From a virus: 28,107 bases of DNA. Position 1 is the stretch's first letter. Every line of letters starts with the position of its first letter. The notes beneath the pieces were generated by a model that saw nothing but the letters and a program-made list of their open reading frames with translations, did not search any database and was not told where the DNA came from. Shown here piece after piece: positions 14,367-22,648 of this stretch. The translations under genes and the position numbers were made by a program. The stretch spans positions 1-28,107 of IMG/VR virus record IMGVR_UViG_3300045950_000282; one strand, written 5' to 3'.

Positions 14367-15611
14367 ATGATTCACTCAAGCAAATACCAACCAAGAATTT
14401 ATCCGGTTAACGGCGATGGAGCGCCGGCGGAAATCGACCGGGCCCAGTCTATCGATCCAACGACGACTCTTAACAGAGACAAGGTCGAGGAAATCGGCAG
14501 AACAGACGTGGTGGGGTATGTCAAACGAAGCCCGACTGTTACCTACCGGCTCACACAGTTCGAGTACGGCTCAATGGAGTTCTGGCGAAAGATCACGAAC
14601 AAATCCGATTCTATCAATACGATCACTCTGGAAGATTTTAAAACTCCGATTTGCGATATCGCCGCGTTCCTGACGGATGACGATGGAAGTTTCAGGGGGA
14701 CGCTCGTATATCCAAACTTAAGGACTTCCGGCTTTTCCTTAAACATCAGCGATCCAGATGCCATTATCGAGAGAACGTTCGATTTGGTCGGTGAGGAACA
14801 TATCATCTGGCAGGGCAATAACAAATATTACATCTTTCACGAGCATGACGCAGGTTCCGGTGTCGATGATACGGTGGATTTAAGTACCAGAATTCCTGTT
14901 ATCGATCCCGATGTTCCGTCCGGTAAAACCAATGCCGAGAAATACATCTTCAGGGTTATCCGTATCCGCGGCGGCCAGTCAACACAACTGGACTTAAGCA
15001 CCGATGTTACCTATAACCCCGGAATTCAGGAACTAACCATTCTTGATGTACAGGCAAACGATAAGTTCAAAATCTGGTACACCTCTTCTGCTGCGCCTTC
15101 GACGCTGTTTACGCCCAATGATGTCGATGCGGACGCCCTTGTGGCCGATTCTGCCTCGATTTTTCTCTACATTCCTGCTTCCGGCAACCCGTCACAGAGC
15201 GATTATGTTTACAGATTGCAGAGCGTCACCCTTGACGTTACGTTCGACCGCGAAGACTTAAAGGAAATCGGCAATAAAAAGGTCGTTCAGCGGGGAGTTA
15301 ACAACAATACCGTCAACGTTACGCTTGGCCGTATCCTGGAACAGTTCACGATTGAGGAAATCTTAAGGGGCGAAGCAGCCGGTTACGGGAAACTTGACGT
15401 TGAAAAGCTGACCGATAAAGCCAGCCTTATCGTGAAAATCTTCGAAGATAACACGAAAACGAATCTTAAATACGGATTCAAGGCTGACAATTTATCCCCG
15501 ACGGATTTATCGAACAGGGCCGGGATCAATGCTTACGTTAATTCCGAAAACACGATGCAGGGCGAATCCCTGACAATCAGTTCCGATAACGCTCAGTTAG
15601 GCGGATTTTAA
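14367..15611 (+). CDS. Major tail tube protein with internal duplication (414 aa)
   Basis: Main component of the tail tube, recognised by position (after the tail terminator, before chaperone-like genes and tape measure), strong ribosome site, strand-rich sequence and a dedicated terminator. Two segments resemble each other: residues 34-62 (TLNRDKVEEIGRTDVV ... TVTYRL) and 292-320 (TFDREDLKEIGNKKVV ... TVNVTL) share T-x-[N/D]-R-[D/E]-x-[V/L]-x-E-I-G, VV at the same place, then TV and L. This suggests two tube-fold domains in one chain, as known for T5 pb6, with a beta-rich insert of about 110 residues (150-265) between them that may decorate the tube. At 414 residues it is about twice the usual single-domain length. 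Confidence 0.72.
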   Translation: MIHSSKYQPRIYPVNGDGAPAEIDRAQSIDPTTTLNRDKVEEIGRTDVVGYVKRSPTVTYRLTQFEYGSMEFWRKITNKSDSINTITLEDFKTPICDIAAFLTDDDGSFRGTLVYPNLRTSGFSLNISDPDAIIERTFDLVGEEHIIWQGNNKYYIFHEHDAGSGVDDTVDLSTRIPVIDPDVPSGKTNAEKYIFRVIRIRGGQSTQLDLSTDVTYNPGIQELTILDVQANDKFKIWYTSSAAPSTLFTPNDVDADALVADSASIFLYIPASGNPSQSDYVYRLQSVTLDVTFDREDLKEIGNKKVVQRGVNNNTVNVTLGRILEQFTIEEILRGEAAGYGKLDVEKLTDKASLIVKIFEDNTKTNLKYGFKADNLSPTDLSNRAGINAYVNSENTMQGESLTISSDNAQLGGF

Positions 15612-15622
15612 CACAAATACTC

Positions 15623-15650
15623 AGGGAGGAGGAAACTCCTCCTCCCTTTT
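15623..15650 (+). terminator. Intrinsic terminator after the tail tube gene
   Basis: AGGGAGGAGGA (15623-15633) pairs perfectly with TCCTCCTCCCT (15637-15647) around a three-base AAC loop and runs into TTTT (15647-15650). It lies 11 bases after the tail tube stop, just as the other strong hairpin follows the capsid gene. Confidence 0.8.
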
Positions 15651-15670
15651 AAGAATGTGAGGACATAGGT

Positions 15671-15898
15671 ATGGACAAGGAACTCATTCTGACCGAAGAA
15701 TATATCGACCAGGTTCTGGACGCCTGTTTTTCCGCATTGGTCGGAGAGCAGATGAAACGTTTCGAAATCCTGGAAAACAAAGAAGACATCAAGAAAGACT
15801 GTAAGGAACTGGCTTACGAAAAAAAACGAGAAGTTAAGGCTTTATTGAGAGCGTTTAGCTCCGGCGTAAAATTTATAGCTCCCAAAAAACGAGCTTAG
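15671..15898 (+). CDS. Small helical protein, tail-assembly region (75 aa)
   Basis: Acidic-to-basic helical protein with no recognisable family: LTEEYIDQVLDACFSALVGE and then a long charged helix (KEDIKKDCKELAYEKKREVK), ending KKRA. GAGGA is seven bases before the ATG. It occupies the place of the first tail assembly chaperone (gpG in lambda order). Its 3' end contains AAAAAAC (15884-15890), and the +1 frame from there is open without a stop to the ATG of the next gene, so a shifted product is conceivable. The end of the gene also forms one arm of a terminator-like hairpin. Confidence 0.55.
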   Translation: MDKELILTEEYIDQVLDACFSALVGEQMKRFEILENKEDIKKDCKELAYEKKREVKALLRAFSSGVKFIAPKKRA

Positions 15899-15920
15899 GT
15901 TCGTATCCGGGAGTTTTTTT
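15877..15920 (+). terminator. Terminator-like hairpin with seven Ts, overlapping gene end
   Basis: AGCTCCC (15877-15883), still inside the 75-residue gene, can pair with GGGAGTT (15909-15915), including one G-T wobble. An inner ACGA/TCGT stem (15889-15892 and 15901-15904) lies within the 25-base loop. Seven Ts (15914-15920) follow. The outer stem is short, so termination is probably partial. Confidence 0.5.
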
Positions 15921-15938
15921 ATTTATGGAGGATTACGT

Positions 15939-16601
15939 ATGGAAAACGAAGTAACAGAACATAAAGTTGACAGGAAAAAATTATTGGCTGAGGTCAATGA
16001 GCGAATCAAAGAGTTGGACGATCTTCAGGAAACTGAGGACATGATCCGGGACAACACCATCGAGTTTCAGTTCGATCTGAAAACCTACCGAGTCCGCAAA
16101 CCAGGACGGCGGGAAAGACAGGAACTCCGGGAAATCAAGAACAAAAAAAAGAATCAGCTTCTCCGTGATCCGGAAAACGTGACCGAGGAAGAACTGATCC
16201 AGCTTTATCTAAACCGCAGTCAGCCCGTGGATATCCCCAAAATGCGGCTCGATATAAAAACCCTGCAGCACAAAATCGATCAGGTTGCCGTCAGGATTAT
16301 CGAAACGCCGCATCCCAAGGACCGGGATGAATTGGAAAAACAGGCAGAAGCGCTCAAATATGACCAGATCGCGCTTCAGTACCGGATAACCGAACTTCTT
16401 TCCACCTGTGTCGAAGAGCAGCTTAAAAATTACGTTCAGGAATATCTCGTCTACCTTCTTCTTGAGGAGAAAACAGCCGACGGCTGGCAAAGACATTTCC
16501 AATCCTATGACGATTTCATGAACTGCGATGACGATGATGAAGACAGACTGATTTACCGTGCCACATACTATTTATCCGTACTGCTCTACCGGGATGCGTA
16601 A
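15939..16601 (+). CDS. Putative tail assembly chaperone-like protein (220 aa)
   Basis: Located between tail tube and tape measure, where chaperones that coat the tape measure are encoded. The N-terminus is a charged helix. TIEFQFDLKTYRVRKPGRRE (41-60) followed by a basic helix and VTEEELIQLYLNR is the kind of start seen in such proteins (a strand pair with YRVRKP, then helices). The rest is nearly all helical, ending in an acidic patch MNCDDDDEDRL. GGAGGA lies six bases before the ATG, so it can initiate by itself. The last eight bases overlap the ATG of the next gene. The family is inferred from place and composition; it is not certain. Confidence 0.5.
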   Translation: MENEVTEHKVDRKKLLAEVNERIKELDDLQETEDMIRDNTIEFQFDLKTYRVRKPGRRERQELREIKNKKKNQLLRDPENVTEEELIQLYLNRSQPVDIPKMRLDIKTLQHKIDQVAVRIIETPHPKDRDELEKQAEALKYDQIALQYRITELLSTCVEEQLKNYVQEYLVYLLLEEKTADGWQRHFQSYDDFMNCDDDDEDRLIYRATYYLSVLLYRDA

Positions 16602-16812
16602 ACGACGGCAGGATCCCCTGCGGAAATTAGCCCGCAGTCCCTATTATCAGATTCTCTACGCAAGGGCCAGAGAACTGGCCTGTGTTCACCTCTTCGAGAA
16701 TACGACCGATTTTTCCAGGATACAGCATGAGTTCTTATACTGGATTGCCTTATATAACCGTCTTTACCAAGACCTTGCGATGGACGGACGGTATCTGACC
16801 GAAGATATCTGA
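16594..16812 (+). CDS. Small protein, second tail-chaperone-region gene (72 aa)
   Basis: Starts at ATG 16594, which overlaps the preceding stop as ATGCGTAA. An upstream GTG at 16558 would add twelve residues, but neither start has a good ribosome site, so coupling to the previous gene, or a frameshift from it, is likely. The product is basic at the N-terminus (RKRRQDPLRKLARSPYYQIL) and helical, with LFENTTDFSRIQHEFLYWIA (about 37-56), a pattern reminiscent of small phage proteins encoded just before the tape measure. I found no classical slippery heptamer in the 45-base overlap window. Function is probably tail assembly, by position only. Confidence 0.5.
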   Translation: MRKRRQDPLRKLARSPYYQILYARARELACVHLFENTTDFSRIQHEFLYWIALYNRLYQDLAMDGRYLTEDI

Positions 16813-17004
16813 TTTGGGAGGAAAAAGTAAAAAGAAAACGGGAATCCGAAGAGATAAACAATCCCATAAGATTTCAGAATCGGAAAAACCCGAAGAAACA
16901 GATAGATAATAATTCGGTTATTCCTTCGGTGGTTTTTACGAAATAACTCCTCTGTGTTCTTGTTTCTGTTGTTAATCAAAAAATAGTACAGGCGGAATTA
17001 TCCA
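16813..17004 (+). other. AT-rich gap before the tape measure gene
   Basis: A 192-base gap with no acceptable gene. GGGAGG at 16816-16821 looks like a ribosome site, but the only codons at the right distance lead to a stop (GTAA), so it may be a relic of a lost start. A terminator-like hairpin lies at 16890-16937. The end is AT-rich, and the tape measure start is the GTG at 17005. Confidence 0.4.
16890..16937 (+). terminator. Possible weak terminator before the tape measure
   Basis: CCGAAG (16890-16895) and CTTCGG (16924-16929) can pair over six bases, followed by TGGTTTTT. A smaller AATAA/TTATT hairpin lies inside the loop. The stem is short and the loop long, so this is a weak call. Confidence 0.3.
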
Positions 17005-20000
17005 GTGGCAAACGAAACCAAAAGTTTCACTATAAAAACCATTTATGACTCGCAGGGGCTCAAAGCATACAGCAACGACCTGACGATTGCGCGCAGCGTA
17101 TCGCGCAGGTTCGCTATTGAACTTTCCGACAATGCCAAAATTCTTGAACAAACGACCTCAAGGTCTTTTAACCGTGCGGGGCAAGCGGTAAATCGCACTA
17201 CAGCCATCATTCAGGATAGTGGACGAAAAATTAAAGTCGTTTACGACCAAATGTCGGACAGGACTAATTTTGTTTCTGCATCGTTCGTTAAATTCAGAGA
17301 CAACATTGCTCAGACCGGCTTGGAACTTCAGAAATTAGTCGCACGCGCAGGTCTGGTCATTCCTGTCTGGCTGCTTTTAAGAAGCGCTTTTACCGGCGTA
17401 CTGAACGTTATCCGCGACAGTTTGAAATTCATGATCGACTGGGAATTTCAGATGGCCCAGATTCGCATCGTCTCTAACAATACTGAACAGGAAATTCAAA
17501 ATTTATCCCGTTCCCTTCTTACGTTATCGAGAACTCTCGGCATATCAAACAGCGACATCGCACTAGGCTCGAAGCTGTACGTGCAACAGGGCCTGGCCAT
17601 AAAAGAAATTATCCCGTTAATGGATGCCACGGCCAAATTATCCCTTTTAACGGGCAGAACGATTACCCAGTCTGTCGAGGATCTCACCGCCATCCTCAAG
17701 GCCTATAAACTGGAATCCACCGAGGCTATCCGTGTCGTGGACGCCCTGACAAACGTCGAACTGGTTCATGCCGTCACCACCGCAGATTTAACCGAAGCCT
17801 TAAAACAAGTGGCTTCCACTGCCGCTACAACGGGAATATCGCTTGAATCCCTGATTGGTTTTATTACGGCCATTAAATCGGAAACCCGCGACACGGCAAA
17901 CAGGGTCGGCCTTTCTCTGAGGACGATGTTTGCCCGTATTTCGACTTCGTCAGCGGAATCCTTGCAGACTCTGACCGGTGTCCCCTTCTTCCTCGATGAC
18001 TTAGGAAATGCAACCACTCAGGTTACCCCGATCATGCGGAACCTTGAATCCGTCATTACCGAACTGGCCCTGGTCTTCCCCACACTTACCAATGCCCAAC
18101 AGGCACAGGTCGCTCATCTGGTAGGCGGTACTCACCGACTGAATCAGGCATTTGCATTGTTTAATAACTTTACGGAAGGCATACAGGCTCAGGCGGATGC
18201 TCTCTTTTCTCTAGGCAAAGCGGATAAAGCTATCGGAATCCTTACCGATACTACCGAACTTCGTATCAAAAAACTTAAAGGCGCCTGGGACGAATTTATC
18301 GCCTCCGTAGCTGATACCAGCGCCATCAAGGAAGCGACCGGATTTCTGACAGACCTGATTCAGGGGACAACGGCCATCGTCAACCCGGATGAGGCTTTCA
18401 GATCGGGATTGATCGATCAATTAACCCAGTCGCAGCAGCAGGCCACCCGCCAGGAGGCTTTCGCCAGTGCTTTGCTGGATGTTCAAAAAAGAGCGGAAGA
18501 ACTGGCTAAAATCGTCGAAAGGAATCCCGAAGCCATCGAACAGGCCAGGATCCAGACTGCCATCTGGGCCGAAAGAATCAATGAGGTCGGCAGAGAGTTC
18601 GGGATTGCCATTGACCGTTCTGTCGAATTGCCCGGCCAGCTTGCCGGTGCCCTCAATCAGCAGCTTTCCACGATTAAGGAAATTTCCGTTCAGGGCGCCC
18701 TCGATGTTATCAAAAGGGACATTCAGAAAGACCTGGTTAACATCTCCACCGACATCCGGAAAATCATCGGTGAAAATTTTAAAGGACAGGGACTTCTCGG
18801 AGAAGGCACCTTTCAGGGAAGACAAAAAGAAGGCTTCTTTGCCAATCTTATTACAACCGGATTAGAGGATGAACTGAAAGAAGCCAGAAAGATTTTTATC
18901 GATTTTCAGAATGGAATTTTTATCTCCCCAGAGCAGGGAGAAAAACTGAGGAATACATTTAAAAATCTGCTGGATGAAAAAGATTTTGCCGATTTCTCCC
19001 GCCTTGTGAACGAATTGGTGCAGGCCCAGGAATCCTTAATCAGCGTCGAAAGCAGAAGATCGCAGCTATTGGATCAGATCAACGCGAAATTGGAGGAACA
19101 GAATCGGATTCAGCAATCGAATCGTCTGACGCAGGAGCAGATCGAGGAAAAATTATTACAGATCGAACGTAACGCTATCGAAAACAGCACCGACAGATTA
19201 TCCATCATAAACCAGGAAATCGATTTGCTTAAATCACAGGAGGACACCCTGGAGGGAGTTTTAGAAACGAGACTAAGGAATCTCGAAACAGAAAAATTGA
19301 GTCTGGAGGTTGCCCGTCGCAGGGCGGAGACCGAATCCCGTCAGAGAGTCGCATTAAATCAACTGACGAACAGAGGCGCGACGAATTTACAAATTCTGAT
19401 TCAGGAATTAGCTTTTCTGGAAAAGATTGGAGCAAAAGAAGATGAAATCCGTCAAAAGCGTGAACAAATCGCCATCGAACGGCAAAACGTAGAAAAAAAC
19501 GCCATTGATGCGATTGTCGATGCCCAGATTGACCTGTTAAAAATTCAGGGACAAAGCGAAATCCAGCTTATTCAATCCAGACTCGAATTGGAGAAAAGAC
19601 TGGGAATCGAGCGCGAAGGACTCGACGCTCTCAGGCAGCAGCTCGAACTTGCAAAAGCTATCGCCAAAGAAAATCAAAAATCCCGTGAGGACAGGCTTAA
19701 GGAACTGCGTCAGGCCATTATCGACAGACGTAAAGAAGAATCTCCTTCCAGACAGGCAAGGCTGGATCTTCAGGAATCAAACCTGGTTTTCAGCGCCAAA
19801 TTTGCGGGTTTTTCTCAGGAGGAAATCGACAAAATTTTGCGTCCTGCGGAAAGCGTCAAGAATCTTCTTCCCGATTCGCTGGATAACCTGGCCCAAAAAA
19901 ACGACGATCTGGGGTTTACGATTTCAGATTTGGCGAGGGCCGTTGATGGTCTGACCGAGGCCGTCCTGCGTGAAGAATCAAGGCGATTAGACCTATCCAC

Positions 20001-20277
20001 CGTCAGAACGACACTAAATCCCGAAATTCAGACGAAACCGACCATCGTCGAACCGGCTCAGCCCAGAGTCGTTATCGCTCCCCGTCCCGGTACGGAACCC
20101 ACGATTGTCTTTCAGGACGGTGCTTTCCGGATCGAAATCACCGAGACGGATCCGGATAAAATTGATTCCCAGCTTCGTCAGGCGTTTGACCAGGCCCGCA
20201 GACAGATCGTCGATAACTTCAATACCAGAGGCACGAACGAAAATAACGCTCTGCGTAAATTCACTGAGGAGTTTTAA
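17005..20277 (+). CDS. Tail tape measure protein (1090 aa)
   Basis: Determines tail length and is ejected ahead of the DNA. At about 0.15 nm per residue, 1090 residues suggests a tail near 160 nm. A hydrophobic segment at 115-135 (AGLVIPVWLLLRSAFTGVLN) and the conserved TP901-type core are visible: TTGISLESLIGFITAIKSET then ANRVGLSLRTMFARI (about 275-313). Residues 455-960 are almost pure charged helix with long coiled-coil stretches, as expected for a protein running along the tube. The C-terminus (PRVVIAPRPGTEPTIVFQDG and following) is beta-like and probably binds the baseplate. The start is GTG with AGGCGGA ten bases before. The stop TAA is followed by the distal tail gene three bases later. 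Confidence 0.9.
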   Translation: MANETKSFTIKTIYDSQGLKAYSNDLTIARSVSRRFAIELSDNAKILEQTTSRSFNRAGQAVNRTTAIIQDSGRKIKVVYDQMSDRTNFVSASFVKFRDNIAQTGLELQKLVARAGLVIPVWLLLRSAFTGVLNVIRDSLKFMIDWEFQMAQIRIVSNNTEQEIQNLSRSLLTLSRTLGISNSDIALGSKLYVQQGLAIKEIIPLMDATAKLSLLTGRTITQSVEDLTAILKAYKLESTEAIRVVDALTNVELVHAVTTADLTEALKQVASTAATTGISLESLIGFITAIKSETRDTANRVGLSLRTMFARISTSSAESLQTLTGVPFFLDDLGNATTQVTPIMRNLESVITELALVFPTLTNAQQAQVAHLVGGTHRLNQAFALFNNFTEGIQAQADALFSLGKADKAIGILTDTTELRIKKLKGAWDEFIASVADTSAIKEATGFLTDLIQGTTAIVNPDEAFRSGLIDQLTQSQQQATRQEAFASALLDVQKRAEELAKIVERNPEAIEQARIQTAIWAERINEVGREFGIAIDRSVELPGQLAGALNQQLSTIKEISVQGALDVIKRDIQKDLVNISTDIRKIIGENFKGQGLLGEGTFQGRQKEGFFANLITTGLEDELKEARKIFIDFQNGIFISPEQGEKLRNTFKNLLDEKDFADFSRLVNELVQAQESLISVESRRSQLLDQINAKLEEQNRIQQSNRLTQEQIEEKLLQIERNAIENSTDRLSIINQEIDLLKSQEDTLEGVLETRLRNLETEKLSLEVARRRAETESRQRVALNQLTNRGATNLQILIQELAFLEKIGAKEDEIRQKREQIAIERQNVEKNAIDAIVDAQIDLLKIQGQSEIQLIQSRLELEKRLGIEREGLDALRQQLELAKAIAKENQKSREDRLKELRQAIIDRRKEESPSRQARLDLQESNLVFSAKFAGFSQEEIDKILRPAESVKNLLPDSLDNLAQKNDDLGFTISDLARAVDGLTEAVLREESRRLDLSTVRTTLNPEIQTKPTIVEPAQPRVVIAPRPGTEPTIVFQDGAFRIEITETDPDKIDSQLRQAFDQARRQIVDNFNTRGTNENNALRKFTEEF

Positions 20278-20280
20278 TGT

Positions 20281-20715
20281 ATGTCCGGCACATGGGTCCC
20301 GAAAGTAAATCTTTGGTCAAGCAATGGACTGAATCTCCTGTATACCTTCCCTACGGTAAACGACCATAACGCGCCCCAAAGCGTCCAGAAAAGCGTTGTT
20401 CAGACCAATTTCCGATCTCAGGGCGGAATCATTATCCCCGGGGGTGAAGATCTCTGGGAGCTTACCATCCGCTTTGCCCTTACGGCTGAGGGGTATGAAA
20501 ACATCACCTCGGCCATCGAAACTCTCGAAAGCACGATTCAGTTGCATACGCCTTATCTGATACGGATCGATAAAACCCAGACGACATATTTCAATCAGTC
20601 CGAAGGCGGTTACAAAGTGAAACGAACCAAACCTTTTGAATACACGGACAGATCACGGGATTTAATGAATGACATTCAGAAAGTCGTAGCGAAATTTGAT
20701 GTGAACGCATGGTAG
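20281..20715 (+). CDS. Putative distal tail (Dit-like) protein (144 aa)
   Basis: First gene after the tape measure, the usual position of the distal tail protein that forms the ring joining tube to baseplate. VNLWSSNGLNLLYTFPTVND, GGIIIPGGEDLWELTIRFAL, a helix EGYENITSAIETLESTI and the closing YKVKRTKPFEYTDRSRDLMN then VAKFDVNAW fit the short Dit N-terminal domain: beta-sandwich, one helix, final strand ending in W. It lacks the C-terminal galectin-like domain of longer Dit proteins. GAGGAG is nine bases before the ATG at 20281; a second ATG at 20277 in another frame is closer but leads to a short dead end. Confidence 0.58.
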   Translation: MSGTWVPKVNLWSSNGLNLLYTFPTVNDHNAPQSVQKSVVQTNFRSQGGIIIPGGEDLWELTIRFALTAEGYENITSAIETLESTIQLHTPYLIRIDKTQTTYFNQSEGGYKVKRTKPFEYTDRSRDLMNDIQKVVAKFDVNAW

Positions 20716-20733
20716 TAAGGAGGAAATTTTGAC

Positions 20734-21363
20734 GTGACCAATCTAACCATTGCTTTAAATACAGATACTCAAGACCTTGCCTATGGGTCATCAGGAGTAG
20801 AGTATACCGAAATAAATTTAGACAATGACTTTCTCATTTTCACCGCAGGCAGTAACGTTGTCAAAGACGGCGAACCAATCCCTTCCGCTTCGGAACTTAC
20901 CCAGGCAGGGATTCTTTTAAACGGTTCCGAACAGACAGTCGATCTTTATTTACTGGCTGACGTGAGCGCCAATGAGCTTAAGGAAGTACATAACATGGGA
21001 GACCAGGATAAACGGTACGTCATGGCCTTTGTTTTCGACGGCCCGACCGCTTCCGAGCCCGTTCTGGAAGCCTGGGATAACGACAGCATGAATTCTATCA
21101 ATAATGTTTCCTTGGGTTCGGGCGTTGCAACAAGTTCATGGCTGCGTGGTGTGGTTACGACGGACGGCTTGCCAGGACCCAACTGGACAGGACAAAGACT
21201 AGCTGGAGCTTCTGACGGACACTTTCTGAAACTGAACAACGATAACGGCGCATTATCCACCGCCAAAACACTGTACTGCAATCTAAAGCTAGTCATCCCT
21301 TCCGTTCAGACGGAAGGACTGAATGAAACTCCTGTCCTAATAGTGAAATATACCACCAACTAA
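20734..21363 (+). CDS. Beta-rich tail-tip protein of unknown function (209 aa)
   Basis: Begins with GTG, ten bases after AAGGAGG. The sequence is almost entirely short strands and loops rich in Asn, Asp, Ser and Gly, as in surface-exposed virion proteins: LTIALNTDTQDLAYGSSGVE, LLNGSEQTVDLYLLADVSAN, RYVMAFVFDGPTASEPVLEA, and CNLKLVIPSVQTEGLNETPV. No enzyme motif, cysteine cluster or membrane segment. It lies between the distal tail protein and a propeller-like protein, so a baseplate or receptor-binding accessory role is reasonable but not shown. I do not recognise the family. Confidence 0.55.
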   Translation: MTNLTIALNTDTQDLAYGSSGVEYTEINLDNDFLIFTAGSNVVKDGEPIPSASELTQAGILLNGSEQTVDLYLLADVSANELKEVHNMGDQDKRYVMAFVFDGPTASEPVLEAWDNDSMNSINNVSLGSGVATSSWLRGVVTTDGLPGPNWTGQRLAGASDGHFLKLNNDNGALSTAKTLYCNLKLVIPSVQTEGLNETPVLIVKYTTN

Positions 21364-21372
21364 CGACAAAGC

Positions 21373-21978
21373 ATGACTATCTTTAAGGATTATCTCTATG
21401 GACACAAAAAGATCGATGCTCTGGCCGTTGACACCAATCAGGGAGAATTTCTCTGGGTCGGGTTTAAACAAGACACCAACGGCAACTGCAAACTGAAGAA
21501 AGTCAGCGCCAACGACCCGTCGCAGACTTATTTCGATGTCGATCTGGCCATTGCTGCCATAAAAACACTGCACGTAAGCGGTTCAAACATCCTGATCGGG
21601 ATCGATGACCCCGTGAATTATATTTATCGTTTTTCGGTTTTTAACCCTTTAGGCATACCCACGGTCATTGCCAGACCATCGGGTGTCAATGAGTCTCCCA
21701 TCGCATTGGTGGAAGACAGTGGTTTTCTCTGGTGGCTGTTTCCCGGAAACGAAAGCGGCGAATACGCAAAGATAGTCAAAACCAACACCTTCGGAACTTT
21801 TCAGGAAACCATCGATCTTCAGCAGAGCGGCGATGAAGTGCATAACGCAACATCTCTTGTTTTTAAAGACGGAGAATTGTGGGTCGTAACGAATACTGAT
21901 CCGGTTGAGTTATGGAGAGTTTATCAGGACAGCGCAAGTATATGGACTCTTCAGAAAAATGAAATTATCGCAAACTAA
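21373..21978 (+). CDS. Propeller-like repeat protein (201 aa)
   Basis: Four segments of about 45-50 residues look like beta-propeller blades, each with a hydrophobic strand, a W/I-rich strand and a polar strand: IDALAVDTNQGEFLWVGFKQ, IKTLHVSGSNILIGIDDP, PIALVEDSGFLWWLFPGNES and TSLVFKDGELWVVTNTDPVE. Four blades is low for a full propeller, so it may oligomerise. A similar stretch occurs in the large hub protein at residues about 722-845 (IVTDSSPMKVVKVDITN ... YNAIFDLIYVACADGKILQV). There is no strong ribosome site, and it begins nine bases after the previous stop. Probable role in adsorption; unproven. Confidence 0.5.
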   Translation: MTIFKDYLYGHKKIDALAVDTNQGEFLWVGFKQDTNGNCKLKKVSANDPSQTYFDVDLAIAAIKTLHVSGSNILIGIDDPVNYIYRFSVFNPLGIPTVIARPSGVNESPIALVEDSGFLWWLFPGNESGEYAKIVKTNTFGTFQETIDLQQSGDEVHNATSLVFKDGELWVVTNTDPVELWRVYQDSASIWTLQKNEIIAN

Positions 21979-21994
21979 AAAAGGAGTACGAACG

Positions 21995-22168
21995 ATGAAC
22001 GAAAAAATCAAAAGTTACTTACAGGATAGTAACAAAAGGGTATCTGTCGGCTGCGGGCTTCTGATGCTGTTGAACATTTACAACGCAACACTGGGCACGG
22101 TGTTGTTAGGTATAGCAGGCGCACTTTTATGGTTATACAGCGATGGAAAACTGACGAAACGAGGTTAA
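21995..22168 (+). CDS. Tiny membrane protein, holin-like candidate (57 aa)
   Basis: The open frame reaches back to 21905, but AAAAGGAG (21978-21985) lies nine bases before the ATG at 21995, so that is the start. The product is an N-terminal polar stretch (MNEKIKSYLQDSNKRVS), a hydrophobic core of about 31 residues (VGCGLLMLLNIYNATLGTVL then LGIAGALLWLY), long enough for one long or two short membrane helices, and a basic tail DGKLTKRG. A small size with a basic end suits a holin or antiholin, but there is no endolysin nearby to support this. It lies between tail-tip genes. The stop overlaps the ribosome site of the next gene. Confidence 0.6.
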   Translation: MNEKIKSYLQDSNKRVSVGCGLLMLLNIYNATLGTVLLGIAGALLWLYSDGKLTKRG

Positions 22169-22173
22169 ACAAG

Positions 22174-22635
22174 ATGAGAAAGAAAAACCAATTCGGCATT
22201 AAATACAATGCCGTCATCCGAAGACTGAACCGCCACACAGGCGAAATTCTGGATGAGGAAAGAATCCACAATATCGTTGTCGATGACGGGCTCGAACGTG
22301 TAGCCCGCCGGTTATTCGCCAACACCCAGGACTTTTATGATTACATTGCCATCGGCACAGGCACAGCCGCCGCTCAAGCGACGGACACGGCGCTGCAAAC
22401 CGAAGTCACGAGAGCACAGGCTACCATCTCATATGAAGCGAGTTTTAAGGCCAAATTCGAAAAGGTGTTTACGTTCGGTTCCGGCGAAGCCTACACGATC
22501 ACCGAGGCCGGAATTTTCGATGATGCCGTGGCTTCCGGTTCGGGGATGTTTAACCGTCTGGTCTTCACCGGGAAAGCCGTCGATTCCGATACGAGTCTTT
22601 CGGTGACGATCACGATCACGGTCGGACGGGTTTAA
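22174..22635 (+). CDS. Virion accessory protein, tail-fibre-associated type (153 aa)
   Basis: GAGGTT (22161-22166) is seven bases before the ATG at 22174, so this start is preferred over the open frame's upstream methionine at 22129. The product has a pattern I associate with phage tail-tip proteins: IKYNAVIRRLNRHTGEILDE, then HNIVVDDGLERVARRLF, then DYIAIGTGTAAAQATDTALQ, TEVTRA, and FTFGSGEAYTITEAGIFDDA, ending in a VTITITVG strand. Such proteins are beta-rich, and their threonine/alanine-rich middle is usual. The exact function is unknown; a baseplate or fibre-base role is inferred from the surrounding genes. Confidence 0.55.
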   Translation: MRKKNQFGIKYNAVIRRLNRHTGEILDEERIHNIVVDDGLERVARRLFANTQDFYDYIAIGTGTAAAQATDTALQTEVTRAQATISYEASFKAKFEKVFTFGSGEAYTITEAGIFDDAVASGSGMFNRLVFTGKAVDSDTSLSVTITITVGRV

Positions 22636-22648
22636 GGAGTGAGAAAAA

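Noticed and set aside
16552-16601. Programmed frameshift joining the 220- and 72-residue genes
   Set aside because: The shifted frame is open only from 16552, and I see no slippery heptamer there. Overlapping start ATGCGTAA explains the arrangement more simply.
16813-16830. Small gene after the ribosome-site-like GGGAGG at 16816
   Set aside because: No start codon follows at a usable distance before a stop codon.
21905-21994. Upstream extension of the 57-residue membrane protein
   Set aside because: Overlaps the previous gene and lacks a ribosome site, while AAAAGGAG precisely precedes ATG 21995.
22129-22173. Upstream methionine for the 153-residue virion protein
   Set aside because: It lies inside the tiny membrane protein gene; GAGGTT is well placed for ATG 22174.
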